Shown here piece after piece: positions 1-7,159 of a DNA stretch of 24,886 nt. The notes under the pieces were generated by a model. That model was given only the letters and a program-made list of their open reading frames with translations. It was not told the origin of the DNA and ran no database searches. Position 1 is the stretch's first letter. Each line of letters starts with the position of its first letter. Position numbers and translations under genes: made by a program. Source of the stretch: a virus. The DNA is taken from positions 1-24,886 of the IMG/VR virus record IMGVR_UViG_3300031566_000346; one strand, given 5' to 3'.

Positions 1-1
1 A

Positions 2-145
2 AAATCCGTGGCGGAATTGTTCGGCGGCAACATGCCGTCCAAGTGGTTTGTGTTCGTCACTCATTCGATGGTGCAGACGCTGAACACCACGGCGAGCAAC
101 GGCGGCCAAGTCTGGATGCAGGGCATCACGGAAACGGTTGTCTAG
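2..145 (+). CDS. C-terminal end of an upstream phage virion-type protein (partial)
   Basis: The frame is open from the left edge to a TAG at 143-145 and gives the last 47 residues of a protein whose start lies outside the window. The tail contains FGGNMPSKW and ends QGITETVV. It has the look of short beta-rich phage structural proteins, but I cannot name a family. The next gene starts two bases after the stop, so the two are probably translated together. Confidence 0.6.
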   Translation, partial: KSVAELFGGNMPSKWFVFVTHSMVQTLNTTASNGGQVWMQGITETVV

Positions 146-147
146 CC

Positions 148-954
148 ATGCGCCAACGCTCTGCACCGCTGATTCCGTTCTATCTTGACTACACCGTGTC
201 GTGGAATTCTGGGATCACGCTGCCCGATCACCGGGGCGTCCGCAAAACCGGCCCGCTCACGATGATGGCGGGGTTCATCCCACACAAGAATCCACAGAAT
301 AATTTCGGCTACCTGCTCGCAACCTGCAACAACGTGGGGAGTGGTGGCTTGCGTTTTATGATTGATAGTTACGGCCCGCCGCTAACAATTACCACGGGCT
401 TCACGTCGTCAACTGGCGGCACGGCCCCCTACATCACCGGGAGTTATAGCGCATTCGCAGCAGGCGATTACGTCGATGCGGCGACGACCTATGATGGCGG
501 GATACTCGCGTCAGGCATCAACACCTACATCGGCATCAACGGCGCGCCCGCGACCCTGAACGGCGTTGCTGCAAGTGGCAACGGTTCCGGGGTCGGAGTG
601 GTGACGGCGGGCATTCCGATCACGATAGGCAACAGACCGGGTGGGGCGCGGGTGACTGATGCGTCAAGCTTTTATACGGCGTTATGGGATCGCGTCCTCG
701 ACCTGCAAGAAATCAGGAAAGTGCAAAAACTAGGTCCGCTCGCGGTGCGCGATAGCATGGTGTTGTGTTGGGCCAATGATCGGGACTGGGGACCGGCGGA
801 TTTGTCACCGACTGCAAAGGTTGCGAATCTTGTTGGCAGGCAAAGTCCATTCGCGCCGCGCCTGCGAATCGGGCGTGCGGCATTCGCAGCTGAATCTTTA
901 GGCTTTCCCATTCCAGTAATACAACGGCATCTACAACAGCAGGGGATCGCATGA
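148..954 (+). CDS. LamG/concanavalin A-like phage protein, probable tail or fibre component
   Basis: This 268-residue product looks like a LamG-type jelly-roll protein. The sequence alternates short polar strands and glycine turns, and includes ITIGNRPGG followed by SFYTALWDRVLDLQEI. That order, a late beta strand and then a W/L-rich stretch with RxLxxxEI, is common at the end of concanavalin A-like domains. Such domains in phages usually bind glycans or decorate virions. I chose ATG 148 because it lies two bases after the previous stop. A longer reading from GTG 43 would overlap the previous gene. The Shine-Dalgarno is weak, which suggests translational coupling. The final ATGA overlaps the next start. 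The domain call is by pattern only. Confidence 0.6.
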   Translation: MRQRSAPLIPFYLDYTVSWNSGITLPDHRGVRKTGPLTMMAGFIPHKNPQNNFGYLLATCNNVGSGGLRFMIDSYGPPLTITTGFTSSTGGTAPYITGSYSAFAAGDYVDAATTYDGGILASGINTYIGINGAPATLNGVAASGNGSGVGVVTAGIPITIGNRPGGARVTDASSFYTALWDRVLDLQEIRKVQKLGPLAVRDSMVLCWANDRDWGPADLSPTAKVANLVGRQSPFAPRLRIGRAAFAAESLGFPIPVIQRHLQQQGIA

Positions 955-1430
955 ACTATCCCATTCGATACGCAACCGCCAGCCAGGAGGTTCCGTTGGG
1001 ACCGTTCTTGGACAGCACCGACGGCGATACGGAAGAGTCGGGATTGACGATCGCCAACACAGACATCAAGCTGCACAAGGCCGGAGCGACGACGCTCGCA
1101 AGCAAGAACAGCGGCGGCGCCACTTACATTTCCAATGGCGTCTACTACGCTGTTCTGGATGCGACCGATAGCGATACGCTGGGCGCGCTGACCATCTTTG
1201 TCCACGTTGCTGGCGCGCTGGCGGTTAAACTTAACTGCACGGTTCTGCCGGCTAATGTCTACGATTCATTGATCTCTGGAACCGAATGGCTTGAAACAAC
1301 CAGCCTGCGCGCGGACTTCGACATAGCTGGCAGCTTGCTGACCGTGAAGAAGCAGGACGGCAGCACGACGCAATTCACCAAGACGATCACCACCAGCGCA
1401 GGAGCAGATCCAATCATAGGGCTGGATTGA
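951..1430 (+). CDS. Conserved phage protein of unknown function
   Basis: The product has 159 residues. It starts at ATG 951 inside the previous stop (ATGA) and has AGGGG a few bases upstream. The middle reads DIKLHKAG, then SGGATYISNGVYYAVLDATD, then GALTIFVHVAGA. This arrangement is familiar from phage tail or virion regions, where an N-terminal beta domain senses 'DIxLxKxG' followed by a Y/F-rich strand and DATDTDT-like turn. I recognise the style but know no assigned function. The last 25 residues are polar (KKQDGST, then TKTITTSAG). A structural role is inferred from its neighbours. Confidence 0.6.
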   Translation: MNYPIRYATASQEVPLGPFLDSTDGDTEESGLTIANTDIKLHKAGATTLASKNSGGATYISNGVYYAVLDATDSDTLGALTIFVHVAGALAVKLNCTVLPANVYDSLISGTEWLETTSLRADFDIAGSLLTVKKQDGSTTQFTKTITTSAGADPIIGLD

Positions 1431-1431
1431 A

Positions 1432-3180
1432 ATGTCCGCAGGATTCAGGTCACTTGCCCTGTTGGAGTTGGGCGGGGTCGGCGCTAACCCGACAATAGCG
1501 GATGGCGTTGCCGCAGGCGCTTCTACAGTCATTGGCGTAGGTGCCAGCGAGTTTCGTGGTGTTGGGGCGGCGACCGGCGATAGTGCCGTCGTTGGTGTTG
1601 GCAAATCCGAGATTCGGGCGGTCGGCGCGGCCAGCGGCAGCAGCACGGTGTCGGGGGTCGGCGCAGGGACTGTTCGGGCGGTTGGGTCTGCGGTTGGGGA
1701 TGGCGCCGCGCTTGGCGTTGGCGCCGGGGCTATTCGAGCGGTTGGTGCGGCGGACGGCTCCTCGACTGTGGTCGGCGTCGGCTCATCGCCTGGCGGCTTC
1801 TTTTCGCTCGCGCTTCTTGAGCTTGGCGGGGCTGGCGCGCAGTCCGTTTCCGGGTCTGTCGGGGCGACTGCCGGCGGATCTACGGTCCTGGGCGTTGGCG
1901 CGGCGGAGGCTAGGGGGGTCGGGGCCGCTGCGGGTGACAGTACGGTATCCGGGGTTGGCGCGGCGACGGTGCGCGCGGTCGGCGCGGCCAGCGGGGATTC
2001 CACGGTACTCGGCGTTGCCAGGGTCGAGGTTCGGGCCGTTGGCACCGCATCCGGGGATTCGACCGTCATCGGCATTGCCGAGCTGGCCGGGACCGGCGTA
2101 GGCACGGCGGCAGGCGACAGTACGGTTGTCGGGGTTGGGCGGTCAGAGGTTCGAGCAGTCGGAGCGGCGACGGGCGATTCGACGGTTGCCGGCATTGGGG
2201 CAGGCTCGACCAGGGCAGTAGGCGCCGCCAGCGGGTCCAGTACGGTAGCCGGCGCGGCGCGCGCGGACAGCCGGGGCGTGGGCAATGCGACCGGCGACAG
2301 CACGGTACTTGGCGTCGGAACCTTCGCCAGCACGTCCGGCTCGCCGGGGATAGCATCGGGCAGCTCGACGGTCATCGGCATAGGCCGCACCGAGGCCCGC
2401 GCAGTAGGCGCCGCATCCGGGGCCAGCACGGTCGCCGGCATCGGCATCGCGGCGGCGCTTGCCGTTGGAACGGCGTCGGGCAGCTCGACCGTGGCTGGAT
2501 CCGGGCAAGCTGAATCCAAGGGTGTCGGCAATGCGTCTGGATCCAGCGCCGTCGCCGGGGTGGGCGACTACACCAGCACGGCGGGGGCGATCGGCACCGC
2601 CTCTGGTAGCTCGTCCGTGGTCGGCGTTGGGCGCGCGGAGTTCAGGGCGGTCGGAGCGGCGTCGGGGTCCGGGACCGCAGCCGGCGCCGGGGTCGGGGCC
2701 AGCCTGGCAGTCGGTACGGCGTCCGGGTCATCGACCGTGGCCGGCGTCGGCAGGAGCGATGCGCGCGCGGCGGGCGCGGCGACGGGCGACAGTACCGTTG
2801 TCGGGGCCGGAGACTTCGCCTATACCAGCGGGGCCGGCGAGGCGGCAGGGTCGAGCAGCGTGGTTGGCATTGGTCGGTCGATCGTCCGGGCGGTCGGGGC
2901 TGCCGGCGGCGAGAGCGAAGTCATCGGCATCGGGCGCGGGCGCCGCAAGGCCGACAACAACGAGCGCATTGACGTGTTCGTTGTCGCAGTTCGAGCCGAC
3001 ATCATCACCGCGCTTGACGCCGTGGCGATCACGGCCACGGTCGCCCCGCGAACCGACATCATCCTTCCGATTGGACGCACGGACATCATCTATGTGGCTG
3101 ATCGGGCTGATGTTCTGGCACAATCCGACGAGCGCGCAGACGTGGACGCCTTAGATCCGCAGCGCGCCGATGTGCTTTGA
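1432..3180 (+). CDS. Gly/Ala/Ser/Val repeat protein of a phage structural region
   Basis: The product has 582 residues. Residues about 25-505 are roughly 24 copies of a 20-residue unit close to AVGAASGDSTVVGVGRSEVR. A header, GF-(R/F)-SLALLELGG-(V/A)-GA, occurs at residues 4-18 and again near 122-136, as if an array with its own leader had been duplicated. The last 60 residues carry a different short repeat built on R-(A/T)-D-(I/V). There is no signal peptide or catalytic motif. Units of this kind should form a regular beta stack or fibre, so a fibre, head-fibre or stalk role is likely, but this is inference. It starts one base after the previous stop. Third-position G/C bias supports this strand over the open antisense frames. 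Confidence 0.7.
   Translation: MSAGFRSLALLELGGVGANPTIADGVAAGASTVIGVGASEFRGVGAATGDSAVVGVGKSEIRAVGAASGSSTVSGVGAGTVRAVGSAVGDGAALGVGAGAIRAVGAADGSSTVVGVGSSPGGFFSLALLELGGAGAQSVSGSVGATAGGSTVLGVGAAEARGVGAAAGDSTVSGVGAATVRAVGAASGDSTVLGVARVEVRAVGTASGDSTVIGIAELAGTGVGTAAGDSTVVGVGRSEVRAVGAATGDSTVAGIGAGSTRAVGAASGSSTVAGAARADSRGVGNATGDSTVLGVGTFASTSGSPGIASGSSTVIGIGRTEARAVGAASGASTVAGIGIAAALAVGTASGSSTVAGSGQAESKGVGNASGSSAVAGVGDYTSTAGAIGTASGSSSVVGVGRAEFRAVGAASGSGTAAGAGVGASLAVGTASGSSTVAGVGRSDARAAGAATGDSTVVGAGDFAYTSGAGEAAGSSSVVGIGRSIVRAVGAAGGESEVIGIGRGRRKADNNERIDVFVVAVRADIITALDAVAITATVAPRTDIILPIGRTDIIYVADRADVLAQSDERADVDALDPQRADVL
1504..2949 (+). repeat. Tandem coding repeat, about 24 units of 60 bp
   Basis: The DNA repeats in steps of 60 bases and encodes A/G-V-G-x-A-(S/T)-G-(D/S)-S-T-V-x-G-V-G-x-x-x-x-R. 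A few units are 66 bases and end in STSG, STAG or YTSG rather than R (near 2320-2340, 2570-2585 and 2815-2832). Units differ at many silent and some coding positions, so the array is old or diversifying rather than a fresh expansion. Confidence 0.85.
1795..1839 (+). repeat. Second copy of the protein's N-terminal header
   Basis: Codons at 1795-1839 encode GFFSLALLELGGAGA, nearly the same as GFRSLALLELGGVGA encoded at 1441-1485 at the very start of the gene. The copy interrupts the 20-residue periodicity. This points to fusion of two arrays or duplication of a gene start. Confidence 0.8.
2992..3177 (+). repeat. C-terminal R-(A/T)-D-(I/V) short repeats
   Basis: The end of the repeat protein switches to units of about 9-10 residues: RTDIILPIG, RTDIIYVAD, RADVLAQSDE, RADVDALDPQ and RADVL. 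They are preceded by a longer RADII unit, and ERIDV just upstream may be a further copy. The composition is unlike the glycine-rich array, so this is probably a separate capping or attachment segment. Confidence 0.75.
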
Positions 3181-3204
3181 CAACTCGCAGACAGGAGCAA
3201 GACC

Positions 3205-4095
3205 ATGGCTGGCAGAACCGAGGAAGAGCTGGAACAGGAGCAAATTGAACAGGAAAACGAGAAGGCGCGCGAGCGCGGCGATTTCGTAGACGACGACGAT
3301 CCGCCCGCAGACGATGACAAGGGCGAGGATGCCGACGAGGCCGATCCGCCGGCAGGCGAGAAAGAGGACGAGCCTCGCGCCCCGGTTCCCTACGCCCGGT
3401 TCAAGGAAGTCAACACCAAGGCCGAGGCGGAGCGCGATGCGCGGATCAGGGCGGAAGCGGAAAGGGATCTTCTGTTGCAGCGCGGGAAGGAAGGCGTACC
3501 GGCACCGGCTGCGCCAACCCCGCCTGTCGATGTTCGTGCGCTACGGCGGAAGGCGCGGGAAGCCTTGCTCGAAGGCGACATCGACAAAGCCTCCGAGCTA
3601 GACGACAAGGCGGATGAGGAAATCTCCCGCCTGGCCGAAGAACGTGCGGTGCAGCGGTCGGAGCAATCCAATGCCGCCCGCGATCTTGCCGCCGCCGCAA
3701 GCCGGGTCACGGCCAAGTATCCCTTCCTCGACTCGAATGGCGACGACGCCGACCAGGACGCAATCGAAATGGTCATCGCCATGAGGAATGCCAACATCCA
3801 GCGGGGAATGTCGCCCGGCGAGGCGTTGGAGAAGGCCGGCGAGAAGGTGGGCAAGCTGTACGCCAAGGAAGCCCCGGAGCCTGCGGAAGATGACCGCAAC
3901 AAAGCGCGGACGCAAGAGGCATTGCGGCGATCGGCCAGGGCCGGACTTACCCAACCGCCGCCGACAGCCGGCGGGCGCGGCGAGCGCGGGCGCGGGTCAA
4001 CGACGGACGTGGACGATGTTGCAACTCTGTCCGATGAAGAATTCCGCAAGCTGCCGGAAAAGGAAAAGGCTAGACGCCGGGGCGATATTGTGTAA
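3205..4095 (+). CDS. Head scaffolding protein
   Basis: The 296-residue product lies directly upstream of the major capsid gene, the usual place for a scaffold. The first 55 residues are strongly acidic (DDDDPPADDDKGEDADEAD). A helical, Glu/Arg/Ala-rich region follows at about residues 60-165 and is likely coiled coil. The C-terminal part has a basic RGERGRG stretch and a final helix ending EKARRRGDIV. Scaffolds often bind capsid protein through a basic C-terminal helix, so this layout fits. AGGAG stands ahead of ATG 3205. There is no catalytic motif, so no maturation protease is fused. The call rests on composition and position. Confidence 0.75.
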   Translation: MAGRTEEELEQEQIEQENEKARERGDFVDDDDPPADDDKGEDADEADPPAGEKEDEPRAPVPYARFKEVNTKAEAERDARIRAEAERDLLLQRGKEGVPAPAAPTPPVDVRALRRKAREALLEGDIDKASELDDKADEEISRLAEERAVQRSEQSNAARDLAAAASRVTAKYPFLDSNGDDADQDAIEMVIAMRNANIQRGMSPGEALEKAGEKVGKLYAKEAPEPAEDDRNKARTQEALRRSARAGLTQPPPTAGGRGERGRGSTTDVDDVATLSDEEFRKLPEKEKARRRGDIV

Positions 4096-4308
4096 GAGTC
4101 GCCTCGTAGTGGCCTGGCCCCATCGGGCTATGTGAAGCCCCGACTGGCCCCCGTAAGGGGCCACTCGCCCCGCCCAAGGCGTTAAACAGGGTCCGGTCCT
4201 CCCCCGGTCAGTGCGGTAGCCCCTCGGCGCTACAAGTCCGTGTATACCCGCACCGCGCAGCGAGAAGCGCGAACCGTGTATCCACTATCGACTTGAAGGA
4301 GCGCCACC
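4096..4308 (+). other. Intergenic leader before the capsid gene with several possible hairpins
   Basis: This 213-base gap holds no convincing gene. Possible hairpins are 4123-4143 (GGGCT with AGCCC, one bulge), 4145-4163 (TGGCCCC with GGGGCCA, five-base loop) and 4216-4233 (GTAGC with GCTAC). The GGGGCC arm at 4157-4162 could instead pair with GGCCCC at 4116-4121, so two alternative folds exist. No T-run follows any of them, so a classic terminator is not supported. I could not identify a promoter with confidence. Confidence 0.4.
4296..4301 (+). promoter_or_regulatory. Strong Shine-Dalgarno of the capsid gene
   Basis: AAGGAG lies seven bases before ATG 4309. This is the ribosome site expected for the most heavily made virion protein, and it fixes the start. 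Confidence 0.8.
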
Positions 4309-5409
4309 ATGGCAGCAACCAATTTTGCGAGTCTCATCGCCTCGCAGAAACTCGTCTGGTCCCGCGACGTTTGGCAAGCCGCGCGCGACATGATGTTCAT
4401 CAATCGCTTCCTGGGCGGCCAGGAAAGCGTCATCCAACGTGTGACCGAGCTGACCAAGACCGAGAAGGGCGAACAGTGCATCATGCAACTGGTCGCGGAT
4501 CTGGTCGAGGACGGCGTTCAGGGCGACAACGAGCGCGAAGGCGTCGAAGAGGCGATGCAGGCTTACAGCCAGATCATCAACATCGACCTGATTTCGCACG
4601 GCGTCAAGAACAAGGGCAAGCTGGCCGACCAGAAAACCGTTCTGGACTTCCGCAAGCTCGGCAAGGACCGGCTGGCCTACTGGCTCGCCAATCGCTGCGA
4701 CCAACTGGCGTTCCTTGCCCTGTCTGGCATCGGCTTCGGATTCAAGAACGATGGCGGGACTCGCGCCAGTTCGACGTTCGGCAACCTGACCTTCGCCTCG
4801 GACGTGGTTGCGCCGTCGAGCAAGCGCGCGCTCATGTGGAATGGCACGGCTCTGGTGCCGAGCGTGACGGCCTCGATCGCTTCGACGTATGTGCCGAGTT
4901 ACAAGATGGTCGTGGATGCCGTGGCCTACGCCAAGGACCACTACATTCGGCCCCTGACGAGCGGCGGCAAGGAATACTACGTCGCCTTCGTCAAGCCCGG
5001 CACCCTGGCGGGGCTGAAAAAGGACGCCGACTACCAGCGCGCCGTGGTTGGCGTGGCGACCAAGAGCGGCACCGATTCGCCGTGGTTCACTGGCGGCACG
5101 GTGACGATCGACGGTCTGGTGATCCATGAGCATCGGCTGGTCTACTCCACCAAGGGCGCGGCATCCGGCTCGAAGTGGGGCGCCGGCAGCGCCATCGACG
5201 GTACGCGCACCCTGATCTGCGGCGCGCAAGCTCTCGGCATGGCCGACCTGGGACCGCCGGAATGGGACGAAAAGACGTTCCAATACGGTTCGCAGCAAGG
5301 CATCAACGTGGACAAGATGTTCGGACTGCTGAAACCGCAGTTCTACAGCATCTACGATGCGTCGGTGCAGGACTTCGGCTGCATGACCATCGATCACTAC
5401 CTGGCCTAA
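4309..5409 (+). CDS. Major capsid protein, N4-gp56 / DUF4043-like
   Basis: The 366-residue product matches the pattern of N4-gp56 family major capsid proteins. These have an HK97-like fold but lack the long N-terminal scaffold domain. Near the start is FINRFLGGQESVIQRVTEL, followed by a Glu-rich region and ISHGVKNKGKLADQKTVLDF. In the middle is a capsid-like YYVAFVKPGTLAGLKKDADY, with VTIDGLVIHEHRLVY and DGTRTLICGAQALGMADLG after it. The order of substrate-binding loop, VxPxx helix and 'G.QAL..A.G' strand is typical of the family. It follows the scaffold gene and precedes a small decoration-type protein. Length and position both fit. Confidence 0.85.
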   Translation: MAATNFASLIASQKLVWSRDVWQAARDMMFINRFLGGQESVIQRVTELTKTEKGEQCIMQLVADLVEDGVQGDNEREGVEEAMQAYSQIINIDLISHGVKNKGKLADQKTVLDFRKLGKDRLAYWLANRCDQLAFLALSGIGFGFKNDGGTRASSTFGNLTFASDVVAPSSKRALMWNGTALVPSVTASIASTYVPSYKMVVDAVAYAKDHYIRPLTSGGKEYYVAFVKPGTLAGLKKDADYQRAVVGVATKSGTDSPWFTGGTVTIDGLVIHEHRLVYSTKGAASGSKWGAGSAIDGTRTLICGAQALGMADLGPPEWDEKTFQYGSQQGINVDKMFGLLKPQFYSIYDASVQDFGCMTIDHYLA

Positions 5410-5447
5410 CGCAACAGGCGCGAGGGAACCCTCCCTTAGCCAAACGT

Positions 5448-5485
5448 GAAACGCGACTGCGCCGAACCCCGGCAGGTCGCGTTTC
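5448..5485 (+). promoter_or_regulatory. Hairpin between capsid and decoration genes
   Basis: GAAACGCGAC (5448-5457) pairs perfectly with GTCGCGTTTC (5476-5485). An inner GCCG/CGGC stem (5461-5464 with 5470-5473) extends it across a small internal loop. No T-run follows. The decoration gene's AAGGAG sits only seven bases downstream, so this could be a weak terminator or an RNA-processing or stability element that sets unequal expression of the two genes. Confidence 0.6.
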
Positions 5486-5505
5486 GCACATAAAGGAGCA
5501 ACATC

Positions 5506-5913
5506 ATGGCAGCATTCAAGAAACAATCTGGCCGTCAGCAACCCATCGTTGCGGTCGCCTTGTTCGACTTCACGCAGCTCGTTTCCGCCGCCGCCAAGGG
5601 GCTGATCGAATTGCCGCCGGGTGCCGAAGTGTTGAGCGGCGCCATCGTGACCACGATCGTCTGGAACAGCGGCACGTCCGACGTTGCGGTTGTCGGTGAC
5701 GCCGGCTCGGCCAACCGTTACCGGGCCAGCGCGACGTTCGCTGCGGTCGGGCGCTACGCCCTGACCCCGACCGGGTACGTCACCACGGCGCCGACCAACG
5801 TGACGATCACTTGGACCGGCGCCGGCACGGCGATCACGACCGGCTCCGCGCGGCTGATGGTCGAGTACATCGTCCACGGTCGCTCGCAGTTCAATCAAGG
5901 CCTGGACGACTAA
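5506..5913 (+). CDS. Probable capsid decoration/cement protein
   Basis: This small 135-residue protein follows the major capsid gene. It has a short polar N-terminus (KKQSGRQQP), then mostly beta strands with Thr/Val/Gly, for example VLSGAIVTTIVWNSGTSDV and NVTITWTGAGTAITT. It ends VEYIVHGRSQFNQG. Small beta-rich proteins at this spot in podoviruses such as Bordetella BPP-1 are cement proteins, so that role is inferred. AAGGAG lies at 5493-5498, seven bases before ATG 5506. The strong terminator downstream ends this head module. Confidence 0.6.
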   Translation: MAAFKKQSGRQQPIVAVALFDFTQLVSAAAKGLIELPPGAEVLSGAIVTTIVWNSGTSDVAVVGDAGSANRYRASATFAAVGRYALTPTGYVTTAPTNVTITWTGAGTAITTGSARLMVEYIVHGRSQFNQGLDD

Positions 5914-5965
5914 CCGAATTGGCTCTTCCTGTCGAGCCTACTGCGTTCCGCCAGCACGGAACATT

Positions 5966-5998
5966 TGGGGGCCGGTTTCGGCTGGCCCCCACTTTTTT
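5966..5998 (+). terminator. Rho-independent terminator after the head genes
   Basis: TGGGGGCC (5966-5973) pairs with GGCCCCCA (5984-5991). Two more inner pairs are possible around a TTTCGG loop, and a run of six T at 5993-5998 follows. This is a textbook terminator and separates the head genes from the neck and tail genes, at least in part. Confidence 0.9.
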
Positions 5999-6019
5999 CA
6001 ATCACCGGAGTAAAAGCAC

Positions 6020-6445
6020 ATGGCCGTAAAACTATGGTCCCCCAAAGGCGACATGGACGATGGATCAACATTTCTGTCTTTGACAAGCGGGCATACCTGC
6101 ATCATTCCGCACGACAAGGAGGGCGTCGAAGTGCCGCTTCGTTTCCGCAAGGAGGCGATTGCGCGCGGCTGCATCCCGGTCGGGATGGAAGAAGAAGCGG
6201 ACGAGGCCGGCGGGTTCGATCGCTCCAAGGTCATCCGCGACAACATCAAGATCATGTTGGAGGACGACGACTCCGCCAACTTCACCACGGACGGCAAGCC
6301 GGCGATCGACAAGTTGGCGAAGCTCTGCGGTTTCCAGCTCGCGCGCTCCGAGGTCAACCGCGAGTGGGACGCGATGATGAAGGAGGACGGCGACGAGGCC
6401 GTTGAAGTCCTGAACGTCACCAGCGAACCGAAGGGCAAGAAGTGA
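6020..6445 (+). CDS. Small acidic phage protein of the neck region, unknown function
   Basis: The 141-residue acidic protein begins at ATG 6020 with GGAG at 6007-6010. The N-terminal half is beta-like (TFLSLTSGHTCIIPHD, then VEVPLRFRKEAIARGC). The second half is helical and charged (DRSKVIRDNIKIMLEDDDS, then IDKLAKLCGFQLARSEVNRE). Proteins of this layout often sit between capsid and adaptor genes in podoviruses, but no role is known to me. Its stop TGA overlaps the next start as GTGA, so translation is coupled. Confidence 0.65.
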   Translation: MAVKLWSPKGDMDDGSTFLSLTSGHTCIIPHDKEGVEVPLRFRKEAIARGCIPVGMEEEADEAGGFDRSKVIRDNIKIMLEDDDSANFTTDGKPAIDKLAKLCGFQLARSEVNREWDAMMKEDGDEAVEVLNVTSEPKGKK

Positions 6446-7158
6446 CCCTCAAGGAAATGCTCGCCATTTGGCGCGGGCGGATGGACGACATAGCCAAGCC
6501 CTATCTGTGGTCGGACGCAGAAGGGGTGTTCTTTGCCAACGAGGCGGAGAACGAGGCTTGTGTCCGCGCCAGCCTGCTCGAAGAGGATTCTGTAGACAGC
6601 GCGCTCGTCAACATCGACGGCGAGGCTGATGTTGCCGAATACTCGCTGGACCCACGCATCATCGAAGTACGGTCGGCTATGTGGGGTGGGCATTTCCTGG
6701 AACCTGTATCGCGTTCGCAGTTGGAGGATCAATCCGTGCGAACGCGATACGGGGGCTACTTCGAGCATCGGGAATGGGCGCCCAACGTGGACTGGTCAAC
6801 CCTGACCGGGACGCCGCGCCTGTTCATTTCCCCGCAGGAGAAGTACCTGACCATCGTGCGGAAGCCGACCGTGGCGGCGCCGATCCGCCTGTCGGCCTAC
6901 CGCCTGCCGCTTGAACCGATGGATCTGACGGACCCCGACCGAGGCCCGGAGATACCGTCGCGGTATCACTTGTTCTTGATCGACTGGATGGAACACTTGG
7001 CGCTCGACATCACGGACCCCGATAAGGGCAACCCGGAGCGGGCGGCAAAGAAAGAGGTTTCATTCACGACAAAGTTCGGGGTGCGTCACGATGCCGACAC
7101 GCAGCGGACGCGGAAGGAAAAGCGGTCCAACCAGGTCCGCATGAACCCGAGCTGGTGA
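6442..7158 (+). CDS. Head-tail adaptor/connector-like protein
   Basis: The 238-residue product starts at GTG 6442, overlapping the previous stop. Its first region is helical and acidic, then comes a mixed beta part with SRSQLEDQSVRTRYGG and TPRLFISPQEKYLTIVRKP. Next is the helix PSRYHLFLIDWMEHLAL, followed by a charged, basic tail. The 'YH..LIDWM..LA' helix before a KGNPE turn resembles phage adaptor proteins of podoviruses (DUF6682-like). These sit under the portal and link it to the tail. Position between the head genes and the nozzle gene supports this. The precise family should be checked with a profile search. Confidence 0.6.
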   Translation: MTLKEMLAIWRGRMDDIAKPYLWSDAEGVFFANEAENEACVRASLLEEDSVDSALVNIDGEADVAEYSLDPRIIEVRSAMWGGHFLEPVSRSQLEDQSVRTRYGGYFEHREWAPNVDWSTLTGTPRLFISPQEKYLTIVRKPTVAAPIRLSAYRLPLEPMDLTDPDRGPEIPSRYHLFLIDWMEHLALDITDPDKGNPERAAKKEVSFTTKFGVRHDADTQRTRKEKRSNQVRMNPSW

Positions 7159-7159
7159 C

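Noticed and set aside
1266-2531. Long antisense open frame (421 codons) over the repeat gene
   Set aside because: It is a by-product of the repeated Gly/Ala/Ser/Val codons, which give Pro/Ala/Thr codons without stops on the other strand. It has no ribosome site or family look.
5422-5433. GAGGG/CCCTC inverted repeat after the capsid stop
   Set aside because: The loop would be two bases, too tight for a stable hairpin.
4285-5898. Antisense open frame of 537 codons across the capsid and decoration genes
   Set aside because: It covers two well-supported genes, is Arg/His/Gly-rich as shadows in high-G+C DNA are, and spans the intergenic hairpin.
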